Assembly (NCBI GenBank): GCA_016794945.1
Contig: JAEUIX010000185.1
Location: 1-6,518 of the forward strand
Source of the DNA: Phycisphaerae bacterium
Lineage (GTDB): Bacteria > Planctomycetota > Phycisphaerae > Phycisphaerales > UBA1924
DNA: 6,518 nucleotides
Reading direction: 5' to 3'
A model generated the notes under the pieces. That model did no database searches. It saw nothing but the letters and a program-made list of their open reading frames with translations, and was not told the origin of the DNA. Positions 1 to 6,518 of the stretch are shown here, piece by piece (the first letter of the stretch is position 1; every line of letters starts with the position of its first letter). The translations under genes were made by a program, and so were the position numbers.

Positions 1-179
1 CCGGGGGTGGCGTACTTCGCCCACGCCTCCATCATCGCCTGCTCCTGTGGCGACATCGCCGGCTTGTCGCCGCCGGGCTGGGCCTTGGGGTCCTTCGGGT
101 CAACCGCGGCCATCGCGATCACGCCGCCCGCCACCATCGCCGCCGCCAAAGAACACCAGTACGCGCACTTGCCGTTCAT
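1..179 (-). CDS. Exported DUF1579-like protein, N-terminal fragment
   Basis: The gene reads leftward and leaves the window after 59 complete codons, so only the N-terminus is visible. It begins MNGKCAYWCSLAAAMVAGGV; the hydrophobic stretch at residues 10-25, with an A-M-A type cleavage site near residue 24, looks like a Sec signal peptide. A charged, Pro/Gly-rich linker follows (about 27-41), then MSPQEQAMMEAWAKYATPG. That last segment resembles the start of the mature domain in planctomycete DUF1579 proteins, where a 'MMEAW.KYATPGEEH'-like stretch precedes the conserved G-W-D strand; this match is from memory. The ATG is supported by a good Shine-Dalgarno sequence, AGGAG at 191-187 on the minus strand, 7 bases upstream. 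The molecular function of DUF1579 is unknown; members are small beta-rich secreted or periplasmic proteins. The rest of the gene lies outside the window, so the family call is inference. The next gene, the histidine kinase, is divergent. Confidence 0.68.
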   Translation of the reverse strand, partial: MNGKCAYWCSLAAAMVAGGVIAMAAVDPKDPKAQPGGDKPAMSPQEQAMMEAWAKYATP

Positions 180-311
180 GCCTGAACTCCTGTGACCAGT
201 TCCGGATCTCGCCGTCGCGCCGATCACGAAGGCGCCCGCCCCGGCGCCCGCCTGTCGGCTCGCCCGTCGCCGCCGAACGGTCGGGAACGCCCCGATCCAC
301 TCGACGATGAG

Positions 312-320
312 ATCCTATCA
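312..320 (-). promoter_or_regulatory. Possible extended -10 promoter for the left DUF1579 gene
   Basis: On the minus strand the bases read TGATAGGAT, which fits the extended -10 form TGnTAnnnT; TAGGAT matches 4 of 6 consensus bases. No good -35 box sits 16-18 bases upstream, although extended -10 promoters can do without one. Transcription would start near 305 and give a leader of about 125 bases before the ATG at 179. This is a weak call based on one short motif in the AT-rich island. Confidence 0.25.
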
Positions 321-344
321 AAGTCCAAACTGACCATGGCGCCA

Positions 345-366
345 TTCCACGTCGATTTTGGTGGAA
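345..366. repeat. Short inverted repeat in the AT-rich island (operator candidate)
   Basis: TTCCAC (345-350) and GTGGAA (361-366) are perfect inverted arms separated by 10 bases. The left arm directly abuts the perfect palindrome ATGGCGCCAT (336-345). The spacing between arm centres, 16 bases, is somewhat longer than one helical turn. The position between two divergent genes suits an operator, but arms this short also occur by chance, so it is only a candidate. Confidence 0.25.
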
Positions 367-593
367 AGCGCAAAACTCGGGGTTCCCCCAATGGCGACCC
401 GCGTGAGCCAGCAACCGACTGCTCATGATCCCCGTGCCTGGCATCATTCCGGCGGCCGTTCTTGCGCCCCTCCGGACCGACTTCACCGACCCCGCGGCGG
501 CAGTTCCGTGGGAGGGCAATTCCCCTCGGCCGTGGCCGAATCCTGTGCCGAGTCGGTCCGATACGTGCTGTCGGCGTTTACGGAAACCGGGCG

Positions 594-3287
<2,694 letters not shown>

Positions 3288-3296
3288 GCGGCCCGC

Positions 3297-4508
3297 CTAC
3301 GCGCCGGGCGACACCCGCTCGACGATCGACAGGCCGAACGCGTCGAGCCCGGGCAGCTCGGTGGCGTGGCGCGTGATGAGCCGCAGACGCGAGAGCCCCA
3401 GTTCCCGCAGGATCTGCCCGCCGATGCCGAACTGCCGCATGTCCCGGGGCACCGCGGCCGCCAGGGCGGAGTCGCCCCGCGACAATTCCGGGTCGTCGCC
3501 GCCGCGGACCGGACCGGACGACCTGCGGATCGCGTTGAGCCGCTCGGCCAGGGCCGGGCCGTCGCCCTCGGGGCGGAGGTAGACCACCGCGCCCGCGCCG
3601 GCGCGTTGGATCATCCGCATGGATTCGTGCAGCATGGAGCCTCCGGCGCCGGTCGCGCCCGATGCCAGGTCCAGGAACAGGTCGCCCAGCAGGTTGCGCC
3701 GGTGCATGCGGACCAGCGTGGGCTCCGCCCGCTCGACCGGTCGGCCGTCGGCTCCGAGCGAGCCCACGCCGCCGACGGTCAGCGCGATGTGGGGAAGCGG
3801 GTCCACAACGCTCTCGAACGCGACGAGGTTGAACTCCCCCAGCGCCGTGCGCAGCGGCGTGCCCGACGCCGGTTCCATCCGGCGCACCAGGCGCTCGCGC
3901 GCCAGCCGGTGCTGGATGATCTGCGCCACCGAGCACATCTTCAGCCCGTGCGCAGCGCAGAACCGTTCCAGGTCCGGCACCCGGGCCATCTCGCCGTCGT
4001 CGCGCATGATCTCGATGATCGCCGCGGCCGGCTGCAGCCCCGCCAGACGGCACAGGTCCAGCGAGCCCTCGGTCTGCCCCGTGCGCACCAGCACGCCGCC
4101 GTCGCGGGAGCGCAGCGGGTTGATGTGCCCGGGCCGCACGAAATCCGCCGGACCGGTCGCCGGGTCGGCCATCATGCGGATGCACCTGGCCCGTTCCCTG
4201 GCCGACACGCCCGTGGTTCCGCCGTGGCGCGGGTGCAGGTCCACGCTCACCGTGAACGCCGTGCCGCGCACCGTCGTGTTCACCGCCGACTGCGCGTGCA
4301 GGTCGAGCCGGTCGCAATCCGCCTCGGTCATCGACAGGCAGAGGTACCCCTTGGCCTCGCGCAGCATGAAGGTGATCGCCTCGGGCGTCACGAACTCCGC
4401 CGGGAGCACCAGGTCCCCCTCGTTCTCGCGGTGCTCATCGTCCGTGAGCACGATCATGCGCCCGGCGCGCAGGTCCTCCAGGATCTCGCTGATCGGCGAA
4501 AACGGCAT
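3297..4508 (-). CDS. ribBA: DHBP synthase (RibB) fused to a degenerate GTP cyclohydrolase II domain (RibBX-like)
   Basis: A 403-residue protein, the usual length of a RibBA fusion. The N-terminal half (about 1-205) is 3,4-dihydroxy-2-butanone-4-phosphate synthase, which converts ribulose 5-phosphate to DHBP and formate in riboflavin synthesis. It shows DDEHRENEGD (23-32), HGGTTGVSARER (95-106), RPGHINPLR (125-133) and DDGEMARVPDL (170-180). One change stands out: the usual GHTEA motif reads GQTEG (144-148), so the metal-binding His is Gln145. The C-terminal half (about 221-403) aligns with GTP cyclohydrolase II, keeping LVRMH (265-269), GDLF and FGIGGQILRELG (360-371). However, all three zinc cysteines are gone (RRNLLGD and LASGATG at the expected places), RQEGRxIGL reads RPEGDGPAL (312-320), and TNNPxK reads TRHATE. 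GTP cyclohydrolase activity is therefore very unlikely. Similar RibB proteins with a dead RibA-like tail (RibBX) are known in Proteobacteria. The ATG at 4508 gives the normal RibB N-terminus and lies inside the upstream glycosyltransferase gene; the Shine-Dalgarno is weak (GGA), suggesting translational coupling. A functional RibA should be encoded elsewhere. Confidence 0.9.
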   Translation of the reverse strand: MPFSPISEILEDLRAGRMIVLTDDEHRENEGDLVLPAEFVTPEAITFMLREAKGYLCLSMTEADCDRLDLHAQSAVNTTVRGTAFTVSVDLHPRHGGTTGVSARERARCIRMMADPATGPADFVRPGHINPLRSRDGGVLVRTGQTEGSLDLCRLAGLQPAAAIIEIMRDDGEMARVPDLERFCAAHGLKMCSVAQIIQHRLARERLVRRMEPASGTPLRTALGEFNLVAFESVVDPLPHIALTVGGVGSLGADGRPVERAEPTLVRMHRRNLLGDLFLDLASGATGAGGSMLHESMRMIQRAGAGAVVYLRPEGDGPALAERLNAIRRSSGPVRGGDDPELSRGDSALAAAVPRDMRQFGIGGQILRELGLSRLRLITRHATELPGLDAFGLSIVERVSPGA

Positions 4509-5373
4509 CGTCCGATCGTAGTTCGCCCGCGCCCGCCAGCACCCGGTCCCACCACGCCAGGCTCGCGCCGTCGGCGTGCGCCGGCGGCACGGCGTTGCCG
4601 AGCAGGCAGGGGCGCGACCGCACGGACCGGTACGCGGCGTCGTCGCGGTCGAGCGCGACGATCCGCTCGACGAACTCCTCGTCGCTGGCGCACGCGCCGC
4701 GGTCCAGGAAACTCCCCCTGTCGAACGTCTCGCCGATGAGAGGATCACCCCAGTACAACGGCACCGTTCGCGCCAGCAGCGGGTCCACCAGCTTCTCGGT
4801 GGCGTAGCCCGGCGCCGACCGGTTCTCGAACGCGAACACGAATCTGTAGCGCGCGATGAAGGCCAGTTTGGCCGTCGGGTCGGGCCCGATCGGCGGCATG
4901 TTGTTGCGGCAGCGCCCCGGCGCGTCCACACGCTTGTACCGGCTCAGCAGGTCGAACACCGCGTTCCGCCGCGGCACCTCGTTGGAGTAGATGAACGCGC
5001 AGAACCGCTCCGGCACGGGCACGTCCGGCAGTCCTGCGGCGCGGATCAGGCCTTCCCAGCCCAGCCCCGTCCGGTGCAGGTGCGGCACCCACAGCGGCTC
5101 GCGCAAATGCCGCGGATGGTCGAGGTGGCAGAACGTGATGGCCCAGTCCCACTGGTCCATGTCCGGCTCGACCCACTCGCCGCTGTAGAACACTCGGACC
5201 GCACCGCGGGGTACCGGGCGCGGATCGGGGAAGACCGAGCAGATGACCAACTCGGGGGCGATCTCATCGACCACGAATCGGTAGCGGGTGGTCAGATAGG
5301 GTCGCCATTGCCAGAACTCCTCCGGCTTGAACCCAGGCCAGAAGCCTCGAAATGCGATCCGGATCGAGCGCAT
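4435..5373 (-). CDS. Glycosyltransferase family 10 (alpha-1,3-fucosyltransferase-like)
   Basis: A 312-residue cytoplasmic protein with no signal peptide or membrane segment. GT10 enzymes transfer fucose from GDP-fucose to N-acetylglucosamine or glucose in surface glycans. The N-terminus RIAFRGFWPGFKPEEFW (about 5-21) is the typical first strand of bacterial GT10 proteins. The conserved C-terminal domain has FCAFIYSNEVPRRNAVF (124-140), YKRVDAPGRCRNNMP (146-160) and FVFAFENRSAPGYATEKLVD (178-197), with Glu193/Lys194 of the TEK motif, then VPLYWGDP (204-211). These match the donor-binding signature. I chose ATG 5373 over a GTG at 5406 because the family start lies just before RIAF and the GTG has no ribosome binding site; the ATG site is also weak. 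The last 25 codons overlap ribBA in another reading frame. The Arg/Asp/Gly-rich tail they encode (residues about 285-312) resembles no GT10 sequence and probably reflects loss of an earlier stop codon. The acceptor glycan is unknown, and no other glycan gene is in view. Confidence 0.88.
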   Translation of the reverse strand: MRSIRIAFRGFWPGFKPEEFWQWRPYLTTRYRFVVDEIAPELVICSVFPDPRPVPRGAVRVFYSGEWVEPDMDQWDWAITFCHLDHPRHLREPLWVPHLHRTGLGWEGLIRAAGLPDVPVPERFCAFIYSNEVPRRNAVFDLLSRYKRVDAPGRCRNNMPPIGPDPTAKLAFIARYRFVFAFENRSAPGYATEKLVDPLLARTVPLYWGDPLIGETFDRGSFLDRGACASDEEFVERIVALDRDDAAYRSVRSRPCLLGNAVPPAHADGASLAWWDRVLAGAGELRSDDAVFADQRDPGGPARRAHDRAHGR

Positions 5374-5417
5374 TGCCCGTGAAATCGGCTCGAAACTGTA
5401 CTGCACGCCAGCAATTG

Positions 5418-5427
5418 ACCCGCGGGT
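5418..5427. promoter_or_regulatory. 10-base palindrome in the divergent regulatory region
   Basis: ACCCGCGGGT is perfectly self-complementary. It lies between the glycosyltransferase start (5373, minus) and the regulator start (5481, plus), about 20 bases upstream of the proposed -35 box of the regulator. The palindrome CAATTG (5412-5417) adjoins it. It could be an operator for autoregulation by the winged-helix protein. Perfect 10-base palindromes are expected several times by chance in a GC-rich window of this size, so only its position makes it interesting. Confidence 0.2.
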
Positions 5428-5446
5428 ACCGAATAGATGTGGATTC

Positions 5447-5474
5447 TTGAAAGTGAAACCTGTCGGTGTACGCT
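5447..5474 (+). promoter_or_regulatory. Likely promoter of the ArsR-type regulator, giving a leaderless mRNA
   Basis: A -35 box TTGAAA (5447-5452, 4 of 6 consensus bases) and a -10 box TACGCT (5469-5474, with TA at the front and the final T) are separated by 16 bases. They lie in the most AT-rich part of the 107-base divergent gap. Counting about 7 bases beyond the -10 box puts the transcription start at or next to 5481, the A of the chosen ATG. That codon has no Shine-Dalgarno sequence, so a leaderless mRNA would explain both facts. I see no equally good promoter on the minus strand for the glycosyltransferase. Confidence 0.45.
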
Positions 5475-5480
5475 CCGCGT

Positions 5481-6104
5481 ATGAGCCAGGCCCTCTGCGT
5501 GCTCGATTCCATGGAGCAGGTCTCGGCGCTCATGGATCCCGTGCGATTGAAACTCCACGGCCTGATCGCCGGCGGGCACGCACAGTCCGCGGCGGCCGCA
5601 GCGCGGCTCATGGGGCAGCCCCGCCAACTGGTGAACTACCACCTGCGCACGCTCGAGAAGGCCGGGCTCGTGGAGGCAGTGGATGAGCGGCGCCGGGGCA
5701 ACTGCGTCGAGCGGCTCTACCGTGCGACCGCCGGCGCCTACCTCATCAACCCCGCGATCCTGGGCGAATTGGGCGCCGGCAACCCCGGCGGTCCATCGGT
5801 CCAGGACCGCTCCACCGCCGCCCGTCTGATGGAATCAGCCGCGCGGACCATACGCGACGCCGCCGAATTGCGCGACGCCGCGGGCCGGCCGGGTGATGAA
5901 CCACCGGTGTGCGCGTTCTCTGTGGGCGTGCGGTTTGCCAGCGCGGAGGACCGCGCCGCGTTCATCGAAGACCTGACCGGTGAAGTTGCCAAGCTGGTCG
6001 CCGAGTATCACGACGCCACGGTGCCGGGCGGCAGCCCGTATACATTCACGGTGGGGGGTTACCCCACTTCCCCGCAGCCCGCACGTCGGGCCACATCGGA
6101 GTAA
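5481..6104 (+). CDS. ArsR-type winged-helix transcriptional regulator with an extra C-terminal domain
   Basis: A 207-residue protein, about twice the length of a minimal ArsR repressor. Residues about 10-85 form the winged helix: MDPVRLKLHGLIAGG (18-32), a helix-turn-helix whose recognition helix is about GQPRQLVNYHLRTLEKAGLV (45-64), and a basic wing around RRRGNCVERLY (70-80). The ArsR metal motif (ELCVCDL) is absent and the only cysteines are 6, 75 and 144, so this is probably not an arsenic or heavy-metal sensor. A helical linker (about 108-134) leads to an alpha/beta segment (about 143-193) with VGVRFASAEDRAAF and LVAEYHDATVPGG. I recall similar tails in planctomycete regulators located next to START/SRPBCC or DUF1579 genes, but their ligand is unknown to me. 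The ATG at 5481 is preferred; a GTG at 5466 is in frame but lies inside the promoter region, and neither has a ribosome binding site. The gene sits 60 bases upstream of a DUF1579 gene on the same strand, its probable target or partner. It likely represses its own operon. Confidence 0.85.
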   Translation: MSQALCVLDSMEQVSALMDPVRLKLHGLIAGGHAQSAAAAARLMGQPRQLVNYHLRTLEKAGLVEAVDERRRGNCVERLYRATAGAYLINPAILGELGAGNPGGPSVQDRSTAARLMESAARTIRDAAELRDAAGRPGDEPPVCAFSVGVRFASAEDRAAFIEDLTGEVAKLVAEYHDATVPGGSPYTFTVGGYPTSPQPARRATSE

Positions 6105-6110
6105 GGCACG

Positions 6111-6137
6111 GGGCGGTGCTCCGCTGCCGCGCCGCCC
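6111..6137 (+). other. Strong hairpin between the regulator and DUF1579 genes
   Basis: Bases 6111-6119 (GGGCGGTGC) pair with 6129-6137 (GCGCCGCCC), a 9-base-pair stem with one G-U pair and a 9-base loop. It begins 6 bases after the regulator stop codon and ends 27 bases before the DUF1579 ATG. No T-run follows, so it is unlikely to end transcription outright. It may shield the 3' end of the regulator message, set the expression ratio of the two genes, or be incidental in GC-rich DNA. A smaller hairpin (GTGGGG 6051-6056 with CCCCAC 6062-6067) lies inside the end of the regulator gene. Confidence 0.35.
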
Positions 6138-6164
6138 GCCGGCATCGCCACCCCGGAGACGACC

Positions 6165-6518
6165 ATGCTCGCCCCGCTGCTCACCACCGCCGCCGTGATC
6201 TCGCTGCTGTCGGCGCAGCCGGCCGATGCGCCCCGCCCCGTCCGCGCGCCCGGCCCCGACGGTCCTGCGACCCCGGCGCCGCCGACCGACCGAAGCCCCA
6301 TGGCCGACCAGGTTGAGTTCACCCGTCTGGCGGCGCTGGAGGGCACCTGGGACGTGTCGCTGACGTTCTGGTTCACGCCGGAGTCCAAGCCGCACGCGAC
6401 CGCCGCGGTGAGCACGGCGAAGATGGTCCTGGGCGGCCTGTTCCTTCAGCAGCGCATGGAAGGCGGCGTCCTGCCGGGGCCGGGCGGCGGCAGGCCCTTC
6501 TCCACGGCGGTCTTCACC
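6165..6518 (+). CDS. Exported DUF1579 family protein, N-terminal part
   Basis: The gene runs off the right edge after 118 codons. Residues 1-22 (MLAPLLTTAAVISLLSAQPA and on) form a short Sec signal peptide with likely cleavage around AQPADA. A Pro-rich low-complexity linker follows (about 23-46). The domain then begins with FTRLAALEGTWDVSLTFWF (about 52-70), then STAKMVLGGLFLQQRMEGG (about 82-100). The G-T-W-D strand followed by a 'A.....LGG.F..Q...G' pattern is the hallmark of DUF1579, so the family call is stronger than for the fragment at the left edge. The protein is probably periplasmic or secreted; the family has no established activity. GGAG at 6155-6158 lies 6 bases before the ATG, a good ribosome binding site. 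It follows the winged-helix regulator by 60 bases on the same strand, which suggests shared transcription and control. Confidence 0.82.
   Translation, partial: MLAPLLTTAAVISLLSAQPADAPRPVRAPGPDGPATPAPPTDRSPMADQVEFTRLAALEGTWDVSLTFWFTPESKPHATAAVSTAKMVLGGLFLQQRMEGGVLPGPGGGRPFSTAVFT

Larger units (their letters stand above)
180..593. other. Intergenic region between divergent genes, with an AT-rich island
   Basis: I find no convincing gene in these 414 bases. Open frames here are Arg/Pro/Ser-rich, lack ribosome binding sites and resemble no family I know. The stretch at about 305-375 is clearly more AT-rich than its surroundings (TCAAAGTCCAAACTGACC, then GATTTTGG and GCGCAAAACTC). It also contains a 10-base palindrome, ATGGCGCCAT (336-345), and a 6-base inverted repeat. 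This is the most likely place for the promoters of the leftward DUF1579 gene and the rightward kinase. If so, the kinase mRNA has a leader of about 200 bases or more. I recognise no riboswitch or small RNA in that leader. Confidence 0.6.

Noticed and set aside
376..389. GGGG TT CCCCC hairpin candidate upstream of the kinase
   Set aside because: The loop would be only two bases, too tight for a stable stem, and no T-tract or Shine-Dalgarno is nearby.
462..593. N-terminal extension of the kinase from TTG 462
   Set aside because: The 44 extra residues are Arg/Pro-rich and unlike the family, the start codon is rare and no ribosome binding site precedes it. ATG 594 gives a normal short N-terminus before the first membrane segment.
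4509..4931. Upstream extension of the riboflavin protein to 544 residues
   Set aside because: The extra 141 codons are out-of-frame sequence of the GT10 gene and are Arg/Ser/Thr-rich. The RibB family start falls at 4508.
5374..5406. GTG start for the glycosyltransferase at 5406
   Set aside because: It adds 11 residues not typical of GT10 and has no ribosome binding site. It cannot be fully excluded, because ATG 5373 also has only a weak site.

Overview
The window is about 70% GC and densely coded on both strands. It looks like ordinary chromosomal DNA from a Gram-negative-type bacterium with very high GC. The best guess is Planctomycetota, perhaps the Phycisphaerae. The guess rests on two exported DUF1579-type proteins, an ArsR-fold regulator with an unusual C-terminal domain beside one of them, and a lone family-10 fucosyltransferase. 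I infer this from protein style only. I see no rRNA, tRNA, CRISPR array, insertion sequence or phage gene.

Layout: (1) 1-179, minus strand: the N-terminal end of an exported DUF1579-like protein, cut by the window edge. (2) 180-593: a 414-base gap between divergent genes, with an AT-rich island at about 305-375 that probably holds the promoters. (3) 594-3287, plus strand: an 897-residue membrane-anchored hybrid histidine kinase (2 TM, PAS, PAS, GAF, HisKA, HATPase, receiver). (4) 3297-4508, minus strand: a RibB-RibA fusion converging on the kinase with 9 bases between the stop codons. The RibB half looks largely intact; the GTP cyclohydrolase II half has lost its zinc cysteines and catalytic motif, as in the RibBX variant. 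(5) 4435-5373, minus strand: a GT10 fucosyltransferase-like gene whose 3' end overlaps the start of the riboflavin gene by 74 bases, so the two probably share one mRNA. (6) 5374-5480: a 107-base divergent regulatory region. (7) 5481-6104, plus strand: an ArsR-fold winged-helix regulator, probably leaderless. (8) 6165-6518, plus strand: a second exported DUF1579 protein, cut by the right edge and probably co-transcribed with the regulator.

How the parts may work together: the regulator and the DUF1579 gene look like a regulator-effector pair. The fucosyltransferase and the riboflavin gene look like an accidental or translationally coupled operon rather than one pathway. The kinase has no response regulator or HPt gene beside it, so its output partner must be elsewhere. 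Nothing here is clearly a new multigene system. The most unusual items are the degenerate RibA domain, with a His-to-Gln change at a RibB metal ligand, and the regulator/DUF1579 pair.
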